A program made the position numbers and the translations under genes. From the NCBI GenBank assembly GCA_900759435.1, contig CAAEVD010000264.1:1-9319 (forward strand): a stretch of 9,319 nucleotides of DNA, written 5' to 3'. Source of the DNA: an uncultured Collinsella sp. (GTDB taxonomy: Bacteria > Actinomycetota > Coriobacteriia > Coriobacteriales > Coriobacteriaceae). Positions 1-6,579 of the stretch are shown piece after piece (the first letter of the stretch is position 1; each line of letters starts with the position of its first letter). The notes under the pieces are model-generated. The model did not search any database. It was not told the origin of the DNA and worked only from the letters and a program-made list of their open reading frames with translations.

Positions 1-46
1 CAAATTCATCGGTACTGCTTGTCCCCAGCGTTATGGAAGGGGAGGG

Positions 47-478
47 ATGCTCATTTCTTCTAAGGGCCGCTATGCCCTCCGACTGATGATTTATATCGCG
101 GCGCTCGGTGACGCCGAGGGCAAGATTGCCCTTCGCGAGGTCGCCGACCGCGAGCATATCTCACAAAAGTACTTGGAGCAGCTGGTTCGTCCGCTTATGA
201 AGGCTGGCCTGCTTAGGAGCGTGCGCGGCAAGGGCGGCGGCTACATGATGGCCAAGGACCCGGCCGAAGTGCGTGCCGGCGACATTCTGCGTGCCGTCGA
301 GGGCAGCACGGCCCCGGTGGCGTGCGATGGCATTGACAACAGCTGTACCCGTAGCGATCTGTGCTCAACGGTCAAGTTCTGGCGCGGTCTGGACGACGTG
401 ATCGAAAAATACGTCGACGGCGTGACCCTGGCAGACCTGGCCACCGTCCCCGAGATCAACTTCGATATCAAACTGTAA
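47..478 (+). CDS. Rrf2-family transcriptional regulator (IscR/NsrR-like, possible Fe-S sensor)
   Basis: A 143-aa protein of normal Rrf2 length. The N-terminus (residues 1-12, ending KGRYALRL) is the classic start of Rrf2 winged-helix regulators. The helix-turn-helix covers about residues 26-50 (ALREVADREHISQKYLEQL) and the wing about 56-68 (LRSVRGKGGGY). C93, C100 and C106 lie where IscR and NsrR bind an Fe-S cluster, but the spacing is C-X6-C-X5-C rather than the C-X5-C-X5-C of E. coli IscR, so cluster binding is inferred. The protein would act as a cytoplasmic dimer on palindromic operators. ATG 47 is preceded by the purine-rich GGAAGGGGAGGG (35-46). No terminator is visible before the next gene on the same strand, so that gene, or the gene itself, could be a target. 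The regulated pathway (Fe-S supply, NO, cysteine, redox) cannot be read from the sequence. Family assignment is firm; cofactor is moderate. Confidence 0.93.
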   Translation: MLISSKGRYALRLMIYIAALGDAEGKIALREVADREHISQKYLEQLVRPLMKAGLLRSVRGKGGGYMMAKDPAEVRAGDILRAVEGSTAPVACDGIDNSCTRSDLCSTVKFWRGLDDVIEKYVDGVTLADLATVPEINFDIKL

Positions 479-508
479 CCCGAGCGCAATTCCTTGAGAT
501 TTCGCGGA

Positions 509-546
509 GGGTTGTTGCCGTTTACCGATGGGTTGTTGTGCAACAA
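509..546 (+). promoter_or_regulatory. Repeated and palindromic motif, candidate operator upstream of the wall-anchored protein
   Basis: GGGTTGTTG occurs twice, at 509-517 and 530-538, start to start 21 bp (two helical turns). The second copy runs into a near-perfect palindrome, TTGTTG-TG-CAACAA (533-546). It overlaps the candidate -35 of the downstream gene, where a repressor would sit. The Rrf2 regulator encoded just upstream is an obvious but unproven binder. Confidence 0.35.
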
Positions 547-564
547 ACGGGGAGCTGTAATACT
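536..564 (+). promoter_or_regulatory. Candidate promoter of the wall-anchored protein gene
   Basis: A -35-like TTGTGC (536-541) is followed after 16-17 nt by a -10-like TAATAC/AATACT (558-564). This would give a 5' leader of roughly 45 nt before ATG 616. Both boxes match the sigma-70 consensus only partly. The -35 lies inside the palindromic candidate operator. Confidence 0.3.
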
Positions 565-615
565 GAAAACATCTTTGCAAACTGCACTTTAACCACACCA
601 ATGCATGGAGGATGT

Positions 616-2274
616 ATGCAACCCAAGCATTCCGCGATTGTTGCGGGCCTGACGCTGGCGCTTTCGTTTGGCGCCGTTGCCGCACCCGCAACCGCTATAG
701 CCGAGGAGCCCACGCCGGGCGTTGCCTCGGATGCCACCGATATCGATAAGGGCCTCTACACCCAGCAGTCCTTCTCGGGCGTGCTGAGGTCGGTTCAGGG
801 TGTTTCGTTTGTCAATGTGACCGACGAGATGAAGTACTTCACCAAATATGAGAGCCATGGCAACTATAACCAGGGCTTTTCGTATGGCGACGGCTATAAC
901 GCGCTGGGTTATTACCAGTTCGACCGTCGTTGGTCGCTCATTCCGTTTATGAGGCAGGTCTATAACTACAACCCCGAAAAGTACGCCATGCTTAAGCCCG
1001 CGATCGATCGCGGCAGCGAGATCTCCAACTCGAGCAACTCCATGTACGAGAACGGCCAGCTCACGGAGCTGGGCCGCATTGCGCAAGAGGCTTTCCTGGG
1101 TGCGTATAACACCGATCCGGCTGAGTTCTCGGCGCTGCAGGATGCATACGCGTACAACTCGTACTATGCGGTGACGGAGTCGTGGCTCATGAGTGCGCTT
1201 GGTATTGACATCTCTGATCGCGCTGACTGCGTCAAGGGCATGGTGTGGAGCATCGCCAACATGTGCGGTACCGGTGGTTGCCAGGACTTTTTCCGTTGGG
1301 CGAATCTTTCCAACAGCATGACCGATCGCGAGTTTGTGACGGCGCTTGCCAACAGCGTGGTCAATAACGTGGCGACCAAGTATGCGAGCCAGCCCCAGTA
1401 CCATGAGGGCTGGAAGAACCGCTACCGCAATGAGCTCAAGGACTGCCTGGTCTATATCGCCGAGGACGAGGCTGCCGCGGCAACGCCTGTGGAGCCTGTA
1501 CCCACGCCGGCACCTGGCCCGAGCATGGCGCCCGCGGCACCTGCTGCGCCGACGCCTGGTACCGACGGCGATACGGGCGATAGCGGCGAGACGGATGCGC
1601 CCTCGACCGATGCTGGCGCCGATGATGCCGGTAACGGCGGGGCTGCGTCTGGTGGCGCTGCGGCCGGCGATACTTCGGGCGATTCGTCGACTTCTGGTTC
1701 TGACGGTGCTGCGGGCGGTGCGGATTCTGGCTCTAGCGATGCGGGCGCTTCCAACGGCTCCGGTGACTCCTCTGCCGATGCCGGCTCCTCTAACGGTTCT
1801 GGCTCCGATGCTTCCGAGGCTGGTTCGAGCGAGGGCTCCGATGCGGGCAGTTCTTCCACCGAGAACAAGCCCTCCGTTGGTGAACAGCTCGGCTCCATGC
1901 TGGGGTCTCTGACAGCCGGTATTACGAGCGGCTCGCCCTCTGATGAGAATGCTTCTACCGAGGCTTCTAAACCCAAGACGGACGGCGATGCTTCGACTGA
2001 TGATGTCGCTAAGCAGTCCGACGTCGACGCTCGTAAGAGCGAGAACAAGGACAAGAGCGAGAACGAGCACGGGACTACGACCACTACGACTACCACCACG
2101 ACCACGACATCCAAGTCCTCGGGCGGCAACATGCCCAAGACCGGCGACCTTATCGTTATGGCGAGCCTTGCCAGCGCGAGTTTGGCCACGCTGGGTGCCA
2201 CGTCTATCGTGAGCGGCAAGCATAAGCTCGACCAGCAGAACAAGGCTGCCGGCGAGGATGGCTCCAAAGAGTAG
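616..2274 (+). CDS. Sortase-anchored surface protein with lysozyme-like N-terminal domain and Ser/Asp/Gly-rich stalk
   Basis: A 552-aa exported protein. Residues 1-30 form a signal peptide (K4, hydrophobic core from 8 to 24, AxA near 23-29). About residues 70-282 form a folded domain; KYESHGNY followed by GDGYNALGYYQFD (77-103) resembles the catalytic-Glu segment of lysozyme-like or 'VgrG-related' muramidase domains, with E79 the candidate acid. C205, C217, C222 and C277 could form disulphides. Residues 285-500 are a low-complexity stalk: Pro/Ala-rich, then Gly/Ser/Asp/Ala-rich, Lys/Glu-rich, and twelve threonines (487-498). The C-terminus is a sorting signal: MPKTG (506-510), hydrophobic segment 512-532, basic KHK (535-537). 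An unusually long 15-residue polar tail follows. ATG 616 has GGAGG four bases upstream (607-611) and leads straight into the signal peptide; in-frame starts further upstream have neither. It probably binds or remodels peptidoglycan at the cell surface. Export and anchoring are firm; hydrolase activity is inference. Confidence 0.88.
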   Translation: MQPKHSAIVAGLTLALSFGAVAAPATAIAEEPTPGVASDATDIDKGLYTQQSFSGVLRSVQGVSFVNVTDEMKYFTKYESHGNYNQGFSYGDGYNALGYYQFDRRWSLIPFMRQVYNYNPEKYAMLKPAIDRGSEISNSSNSMYENGQLTELGRIAQEAFLGAYNTDPAEFSALQDAYAYNSYYAVTESWLMSALGIDISDRADCVKGMVWSIANMCGTGGCQDFFRWANLSNSMTDREFVTALANSVVNNVATKYASQPQYHEGWKNRYRNELKDCLVYIAEDEAAAATPVEPVPTPAPGPSMAPAAPAAPTPGTDGDTGDSGETDAPSTDAGADDAGNGGAASGGAAAGDTSGDSSTSGSDGAAGGADSGSSDAGASNGSGDSSADAGSSNGSGSDASEAGSSEGSDAGSSSTENKPSVGEQLGSMLGSLTAGITSGSPSDENASTEASKPKTDGDASTDDVAKQSDVDARKSENKDKSENEHGTTTTTTTTTTTTSKSSGGNMPKTGDLIVMASLASASLATLGATSIVSGKHKLDQQNKAAGEDGSKE

Positions 2275-2307
2275 CCTTTTGAGTCGTCTTTATAAGAGTT
2301 CTGGATG

Positions 2308-2340
2308 GGGCTCGGTGCGTTTGCATCGGGCCCTATTTTT
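2308..2340 (+). terminator. Rho-independent terminator after the wall-anchored protein gene
   Basis: An 11-bp stem (2308-2318 with 2323-2333, including two G-T wobbles) closes a GTTT loop and is followed by TATTTTT (2334-2340). It lies 34 nt after the stop codon at 2272-2274 and separates this transcript from the next gene. Confidence 0.85.
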
Positions 2341-2343
2341 GTT

Positions 2344-2362
2344 GTGCAACGATTTATTGCAC
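2344..2362. promoter_or_regulatory. Inverted repeat GTGCAA-N7-TTGCAC, candidate operator
   Basis: A perfect 6-bp inverted repeat (2344-2349 and 2357-2362, 7-nt spacer) lies just after the terminator and upstream of the AAA-ATPase_like gene. Its left half is part of GTTGTGCAAC (2341-2350), which is also present at 535-544 upstream of the wall-anchored protein gene. Two copies of a 10-mer in two intergenic regions suggest a common regulator, but the sample is small. Confidence 0.3.
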
Positions 2363-2416
2363 TCCTTTGGGGTGTCTGTTGCTGCCGTTGCCCGAAACGT
2401 TTGCGCGGAGATAACG

Positions 2417-2442
2417 TTGATGCTACGGCTGCTCGGTACAAT
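2417..2442 (+). promoter_or_regulatory. Weak candidate promoter for the AAA-ATPase_like gene
   Basis: A good -10-like TACAAT (2437-2442) lies 33 nt before GTG 2476. The only -35-like hexamer, TTGATG (2417-2422), is 14 nt upstream, shorter than usual spacing. The position after a terminator requires some promoter here, but the exact boxes are uncertain. Confidence 0.25.
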
Positions 2443-2475
2443 GGGTATCGTGTTGCGTTTAAGGGAGAAGTTACG

Positions 2476-4284
2476 GTGTCTGAACAGGCGATTTATGGTG
2501 CGGGCGCCAACGGTGGCGTACAGCTGCTCAATCGTTTGGGTGATGGGCGGCTACCGGTCGACGTGCATGATTTTGCTGAGGTCATGAACCGATGCGTCCT
2601 GGTCGACAAGACCATGTTTATTGCCGATGTGCTGGATTGCGACGCGTCCGTTGTGGTGTGCTGCCGGCCCAGGGGTTTTGGCAAGAGCATGAATCTGTCG
2701 ATGCTCAGGGCTTTTCTGGAGCGTCCCGCGGTCGGTCCCGCGGTCGATCGTGCTGGTCGGAGTTTGTTTTCCGATACTCAAATTTGGGATGCAGACGGTG
2801 GGCGCTATCGGGATGAGTGTGCGTGCTATCCGGTGATATCGCTGGATTTTTCTGGCGCTGCGAGGCGTGGCGCCACTGTTGCCGGTGTGGTGCGTGATGC
2901 ACTTTTGGGCGAGTGCACTCGGCTGTTGGCATATTTGGAAGCTCCGGATTTGCCTCGAGACAAGGTGCGCCACGTCGAGCGCGTTGTGCGTGGCGTGGCG
3001 AGCGAGGACGAGATCGGCTCGGTGCTCGGTGCGCTTATTGAGTTGCTGGAGATGGCCTGCGATGAACAGGTCGTATTGCTCGTTGACGGGTACGACGCGG
3101 CGTGGTCGGGCCGTGCGAGCGCGATGGACAATCGCGGCGCCGGTCTGGTGGAGCGACTCAATCGCGTGCTGTTCGACGCCATTGCCGCTGCGGGCGATTC
3201 GTTGCGGCTGGCGTGCCTGATGGGGGAGTGTCCCGGCCCTGCCGAGGCAGCGCTTTCTGTACGCGGCTGCTCGTATCGCCTGGTGACGCCGCTCTCGACG
3301 TGGTGTGACCGGTGGTTTGGCTTTTCAGATTCCGAGGTTCAGGCTCTGCTGAGTCATGCTGGGTGCGAGGAATACCTGGATGATGCTCGCGAATGGCTCG
3401 AGGGATACCGGTTTGGCGGGGCATATTGCTCGAGTCCGGCGCGTGTGATCGGCTTTCTGGACCGGGGCTGCACGCCGCCCATGCGTGTCGACCTGTATGG
3501 GTATGCCGATTGCCTGAGTGAGGTAGTTGCCGGGTGGAATCTCGACCGCCTTTCGGCCTTGTTCGATTTGCTCGAAGCCCATGGATGCGTTGAGGTTCCG
3601 CTACGTTTGGGCGCTGCGGAGCCAGATGCCTTGCCTGACGACGACCTGTGGACGGCACTGTACCTGTCCGGTTTTCTGACGACGGATATGACCGAGGAGC
3701 CGGTAAGCGGCGATCGGCGCCGCGCTCTGCGGTTACCCAATAACGAGCTTCGCCATGCGTTGCGTCTGGTAATTATTGAGTGGTTTGAGTGCGCTGCCGA
3801 GGACGTTCGAGACATCGATGCGCTTCGCGACGGGCTGTGCCGTGGGGACGAAGATGCGGTGAGGCGAGCACTGTGCCATGTGATCGGAGACGCGGGAATC
3901 GGTGCGACTGACCCAGATGCGCCGCTGCCATATCACCTGCTCTTGCAGGGGCTCTGCTTTGGCTTGCCGGGCTATGCCAATCCCGCTTCGAGGCGAAAGT
4001 GCGGCGCAGATCGCTGGGACATCCAGGTATTCCCTACGGGTAATGTATTCGACGTGGCAGACACGATCGGTATGCTCGACGAGCGTCCACTGATAACGGT
4101 CAACATGATGTGCGACCCCGGTGTGGATGCGCTTGGCCTGGAGCTGCTTGCCGTTCAGGCGCTGCTCGAGATCGAGCGCAATGGCATCGATGAGATGCGC
4201 GTGCCACGACCCGGCGTAGGCCGCATGCGTTGGGGATTCGGGTTTGATGGACGGAACGTGGCAGTGGTGTGCCAGCGGCTGTAG
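2476..4284 (+). CDS. AAA-ATPase_like / PD-(D/E)XK_9 family protein with degenerate active sites
   Basis: A 602-aa protein of the widespread family pairing an AAA-ATPase_like domain (PF09820 type) with a C-terminal PD-(D/E)XK nuclease-like domain (PF08011 type). The family N-terminus is seen as VLVDKTMFIADVL (41-53), then Walker A RPRGFGKS (64-71) and NLSML. The Walker B strand reads VVLLVDGYD (199-207), where the family normally has DEYD, so the catalytic Glu is replaced by Gly205. About residues 484-602 match the nuclease-like region (YHLLLQGL at 486-493, RWDIQ at 513-517, closing GFGFDGRNVAVV). The strand normally carrying E-X-K reads PLITVNMM (538-545), so those residues are missing. GTG 2476 is chosen because GGGAG (2463-2467) lies 8 nt upstream; longer in-frame starts run through the terminator. 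The biological role of this family is not established. Family membership is confident; loss of catalysis is inferred from motif comparison. Confidence 0.85.
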   Translation: MSEQAIYGAGANGGVQLLNRLGDGRLPVDVHDFAEVMNRCVLVDKTMFIADVLDCDASVVVCCRPRGFGKSMNLSMLRAFLERPAVGPAVDRAGRSLFSDTQIWDADGGRYRDECACYPVISLDFSGAARRGATVAGVVRDALLGECTRLLAYLEAPDLPRDKVRHVERVVRGVASEDEIGSVLGALIELLEMACDEQVVLLVDGYDAAWSGRASAMDNRGAGLVERLNRVLFDAIAAAGDSLRLACLMGECPGPAEAALSVRGCSYRLVTPLSTWCDRWFGFSDSEVQALLSHAGCEEYLDDAREWLEGYRFGGAYCSSPARVIGFLDRGCTPPMRVDLYGYADCLSEVVAGWNLDRLSALFDLLEAHGCVEVPLRLGAAEPDALPDDDLWTALYLSGFLTTDMTEEPVSGDRRRALRLPNNELRHALRLVIIEWFECAAEDVRDIDALRDGLCRGDEDAVRRALCHVIGDAGIGATDPDAPLPYHLLLQGLCFGLPGYANPASRRKCGADRWDIQVFPTGNVFDVADTIGMLDERPLITVNMMCDPGVDALGLELLAVQALLEIERNGIDEMRVPRPGVGRMRWGFGFDGRNVAVVCQRL

Positions 4285-4334
4285 GGGGCGATGAGGCTCC
4301 TGCTACTTATCAACCGCTGCCAGGCGAATGAACC

Positions 4335-4780
4335 GTGCCCGTGCCGTCCTTCCGCGACGTCGCCGGGCTCGATGAGCAGCCGCTCGCCGAGCCGCTCGAG
4401 TTATCCGACGGGCGCCGCTGCCGCCTGGACATCCCGCAGCCCGGGCTGTTCGAGGACGACTGTGCCGCGTTGCTGCCGCTGCCCACTGGTACAACGCCGG
4501 GCCCGCGCTCGCCGGCCACGAGGTCGCCGTGGGACTGGGTGCCTTCGGCGTCACGCCGGTCGACCCCTCGACCGACGAGGTCGTGGCGACCTGCCCCCAC
4601 GAGTGGGACGACGCCCCGATAGGCAGCGCTGACCCGACGCTGCAGCTCAGGCTGCTGTGCATGCGCCCAGGCGGGCGCGGTTGCTCAGGCAGGCAAGGGT
4701 CCCCGTGCACAAGTCGGCCTAGGGGTTCGACTGGTCGTACGTGCGGTTCCCCGAGGGCTGGGGCCGCGACGACATGCACG
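4335..4780 (+). pseudogene. Decayed coding remnants, unrecognised
   Basis: No intact gene is supported in 4285-4780. The plus strand reads as protein-like only piecewise. One frame from about 4335 gives segments such as SDGRRCRLDIPQPG. After a frame change near 4490 another gives HWYNAGPALAGHEVAVGLGAF and ATCPHEWDDAPIG. A third frame around 4723-4780 gives FDWSYVRFPEGWGRDDMHV directly after an in-frame TAG (4720-4722). Such patchwork is typical of an old frameshifted gene. I do not recognise the family. The last piece may belong to the BspA-like relic that follows after another one-base frame change. High-GC open frames also occur by chance, so the gene-remnant reading is moderate. Confidence 0.4.
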
Positions 4781-5034
4781 TTCCTCTCGGACATCGCGGT
4801 GAACATCGCGAGCATGGACTACTAGTTCTACTGCTTCGCTGGCTGCAGGAACCTCGTTACAATCTACGTGGACTCCACCTGAGCGCTGCCGAGCGGTGCG
4901 AGTGACCTGTACACGTTCTACAACTGCACCCCGATCGTGGGCGGCTGCGGCACGGTGTACAGCAGCCGCCCACGAGCTATGCGTACATGAGGATTGACTC
5001 GGCAAGCGTGGCTGGATATTTGACAGTGGCCTAG
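4781..5034 (+). pseudogene. 3' remnant of a BspA-like (DUF285) leucine-rich-repeat surface protein
   Basis: The translation shows the C-terminal repeat of BspA/DUF285 proteins: IASMDY then FYCFAGCRNLVTIYVDST, then ALPSGASDLYTFYNCTPIVGG and CGTVYSS, and after a frame change TSYAYMRIDSASVAGYLTVA ending at TAG 5032-5034. It is broken three times: TAG at 4823-4825 where the repeat normally has Met (MF in the consensus), TGA at 4880-4882 probably in place of a Trp codon, and a frameshift near 4966-4969. The N-terminus, signal peptide and earlier repeats are absent. Intact relatives are large secreted or wall-bound proteins of host-associated bacteria. Its stop overlaps the stop of the convergent minus-strand gene in the tetramer CTAG (5031-5034). 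Family recognition rests on the MF-x-C-x-NL-xx-IYVD and GG-x-GT-x-Y-S signatures and is fairly firm. Confidence 0.75.
4935..4975. repeat. Perfect 14-bp inverted repeat inside the BspA-like relic
   Basis: TCGTGGGCGGCTGC (4935-4948) is the exact reverse complement of GCAGCCGCCCACGA (4962-4975), with a 13-nt loop. The relic's frameshift falls within the right arm, and the left arm carries an unusual Cys codon in place of the family's Asn. No T-tract follows on either strand, so it is not a canonical terminator. It lies 56 nt beyond the stop of the minus-strand cassette and could stabilise that mRNA's 3' end. Confidence 0.8.
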
Positions 5035-5261
5035 TGTTTAAGAATCATACCCAGGGCTTTCTTCGCCACCGGCACAGCGTTGTCTTTAACGATTGGACCT
5101 ATAGTGTCTTTCGCCATTACCAGTGCGCCGACGCCTAATGCTGCCATGCCGACGCCTGCCTGCTTGGCCTTTTCGGCGGCTACACCCTTGTGGTATTCGC
5201 AAATAGGCAGCTTAGAGCCTTCTGGCAGTTCCTTCTTGCAGACGATGCATCTAGCAGCCAT
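5031..5261 (-). CDS. Small Zn-binding-motif protein with glycine-rich hydrophobic segment
   Basis: I do not recognise a named family. With ATG 5261 the protein has 76 aa. The N-terminus carries C5-X2-C8 and C21-X2-H24, a compact zinc-ribbon or finger pattern. A Lys/Ala helix-like stretch (25-35) follows, then a glycine-zipper-like hydrophobic segment GVGMAALGVGALVM (36-49) and an amphipathic C-terminus ending in KH. The hydrophobic segment is short for a transmembrane helix but could associate with membrane or oligomerise. It overlaps the end of the larger Zn-ribbon gene by 11 nt, so the two are translationally coupled. A CAGGG motif (5267-5271) lies 5 nt upstream of ATG 5261. In-frame ATGs at 5309 and 5300 would give 92 or 89 aa, but they overlap the upstream gene more and place a basic extension before the finger. 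Its stop overlaps that of the convergent BspA relic. Confidence 0.75.
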   Translation of the reverse strand: MAARCIVCKKELPEGSKLPICEYHKGVAAEKAKQAGVGMAALGVGALVMAKDTIGPIVKDNAVPVAKKALGMILKH

Positions 5262-6441
5262 ATCTACCCTGCCCTTCTTCTGCCTGATCTTCAGGGGCAT
5301 CTTCTCCATCTACCAGATGCACCTCATCAGGTTCTTGCGCCAATTTCCGCAGGGATTCGAGAACGCCGCCCTCAATCAAGCCGGCGCGCTCCTCGCGGCC
5401 CTCAATCTGCAGCCCAACAACGGAACCCGATAACTGAACGAAGCCTCTCACTATGTCGCCTCTGTTGCCCTTGCTGTATGAGTTGAGCAAGGGCAGGGTG
5501 TCCTCCTGCTCGAGTTTGTTTTCCAGGATGAATTGCTTGAACTGTTCGAGCGCGGCATCTGCAGCTGCTGGCTCCTCAAGGACGCGATAAGCTGCATACT
5601 CCGTCTTGGCCATAAGAGCAATCACCGTGAGGTCGACCATGGCAGTGTTTGCTGCCTTGCCCCAGTTCCTGGCCTTGCCCTGCTTGCCCTTCGCCAGAGA
5701 GAGTTCTGCCTGGAAGTTGCCCTGCAGGGTGCAGCGCGCCTGTGTGGCCGATGACGCGATGTCCAGTATCTTGATCTCGCGCAGCCGCGAATCTTCGATG
5801 AGCATGGCCTGCTGCAGTTGTTGCCAGGCGCTCTCGGCCAATGCGATACGGTCTGCCTGGTTCTCGATGCGCAGCGCCTCAACGTTGGCGGCGACGGCCT
5901 CGATGGCATCCATGACGTTCGCCATCATCACTTGCATCTGCACATCCACGATTGACTGCGTCATATCTTGCGGAAACTGTTCGGCCTTAATCCTTGCCTT
6001 CTCGTATATCTGGCCCGTCTTCACGCTCCTGAGTTGTGGCAGCAGGTCACCGGTCTTCTTCTCGACCGAAAAAACCAGCTCCCCACTCTTCATAAGCTCT
6101 TCAGCTGCCGCACTAAAATCAGCGACATACTTCGTGTCTCCTCGATTGGCGAGCTTCTTGATGATGTCATAGATAGCTGGCGCGAACTTAGCCATGGTGT
6201 CGGCGTCCGAGAGGAATTTCACGAGCGATTTGTTCGTTTGAGCGGGTATCAGATTCATGCCGTTGTCGAACACCGTCGCCTCCAGCACCGTTACCCTAGG
6301 AGGAAGCTTTGCTGGAGACAAAGAGCTAATCGGTACGATTGCCGCCTCATCGCTTTGTGCCGCCGTAAAGCCACAATGCGGGCAGGTTGATGCGCTCGAG
6401 GATATCTTCGCGTGGCACTCTGGGCAGAAGATTAACGACAC
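5251..6441 (-). CDS. Zinc-ribbon domain protein with helical/coiled-coil body, unknown function
   Basis: A 396-aa cytoplasmic-looking protein with no signal peptide or membrane segment. The N-terminus is a classic zinc ribbon, CPEC and CPHC, with C6, C9, C20 and C23. After a linker (26-50) the rest is mostly helical. Residues about 150-225 are rich in Gln, Glu, Ala and Met in heptad-like patterns and could form a coiled coil, possibly for multimerisation. The last 20 residues are acidic (DGEDAPEDQAEEG). I cannot name the family. It starts at GTG 6441, with a strong GGGAGGA (6449-6455) 7 nt upstream. It lies 138 nt after the TOPRIM-like gene on the same strand and overlaps the small Cys/His protein gene, which has the same order of parts: N-terminal zinc ribbon first. 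The context suggests an accessory or adaptor part of the ATPase/TOPRIM cassette, but it could also be an independent unit; no convincing promoter is visible in the gap. Confidence 0.8.
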   Translation of the reverse strand: MSLIFCPECHAKISSSASTCPHCGFTAAQSDEAAIVPISSLSPAKLPPRVTVLEATVFDNGMNLIPAQTNKSLVKFLSDADTMAKFAPAIYDIIKKLANRGDTKYVADFSAAAEELMKSGELVFSVEKKTGDLLPQLRSVKTGQIYEKARIKAEQFPQDMTQSIVDVQMQVMMANVMDAIEAVAANVEALRIENQADRIALAESAWQQLQQAMLIEDSRLREIKILDIASSATQARCTLQGNFQAELSLAKGKQGKARNWGKAANTAMVDLTVIALMAKTEYAAYRVLEEPAAADAALEQFKQFILENKLEQEDTLPLLNSYSKGNRGDIVRGFVQLSGSVVGLQIEGREERAGLIEGGVLESLRKLAQEPDEVHLVDGEDAPEDQAEEGQGRYGC

Positions 6442-6501
6442 AAGGTCGTCCTCCCTAAAGTTAAATAATCAAAACCCGTGAGCAATCATGACGCCACAGG
6501 C

Positions 6502-6518
6502 CCATTTGCGGGAAATGG
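6502..6518. repeat. Small hairpin in the gap between TOPRIM-like and Zn-ribbon genes
   Basis: CCATTT (6502-6507) and AAATGG (6513-6518) form a perfect 6-bp stem with a 5-nt loop. No T-run follows on the minus strand, so it is not an intrinsic terminator. It might tune expression of the downstream Zn-ribbon pair, or be chance. Confidence 0.3.
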
Positions 6519-6579
6519 AATCCTCGGTGCCGCTGCCTCACATGTGTGCAAATCCTACCACCATCATGCGACGCCAAAC

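Noticed and set aside
361..615. Upstream in-frame extension of the wall-anchored protein, overlapping the Rrf2 gene in another frame
   Set aside because: The extension has no ribosome binding site and would bury the signal peptide; ATG 616 has GGAGG at ideal distance and begins the signal peptide.
589..2223. Long minus-strand open frame opposite the wall-anchored protein gene
   Set aside because: Arg/Gly/Ala/Val-rich shadow of a GC-rich repetitive gene; its composition mirrors the sense codons and no domain is visible.
1452..2441. Second minus-strand open frame (Ser/Pro/Glu-rich) opposite the stalk
   Set aside because: Antisense of the low-complexity stalk and terminator; the poly-Val run is simply the complement of the Thr codons.
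2305..2475. Longer N-terminus for the AAA-ATPase_like protein
   Set aside because: It would begin inside the terminator hairpin and cross the candidate promoter; the family N-terminus and a ribosome binding site support GTG 2476.
4303..4815. 170-aa minus-strand open frame opposite the decayed region
   Set aside because: Its 5' end lies antisense to the recognisable BspA-like repeat, and the composition is typical of high-GC shadow frames.
5968..6390. Plus-strand open frame of 140 aa over the Zn-ribbon gene
   Set aside because: No start signal and no domain; the opposite strand has a zinc ribbon, strong ribosome binding site and operon context.
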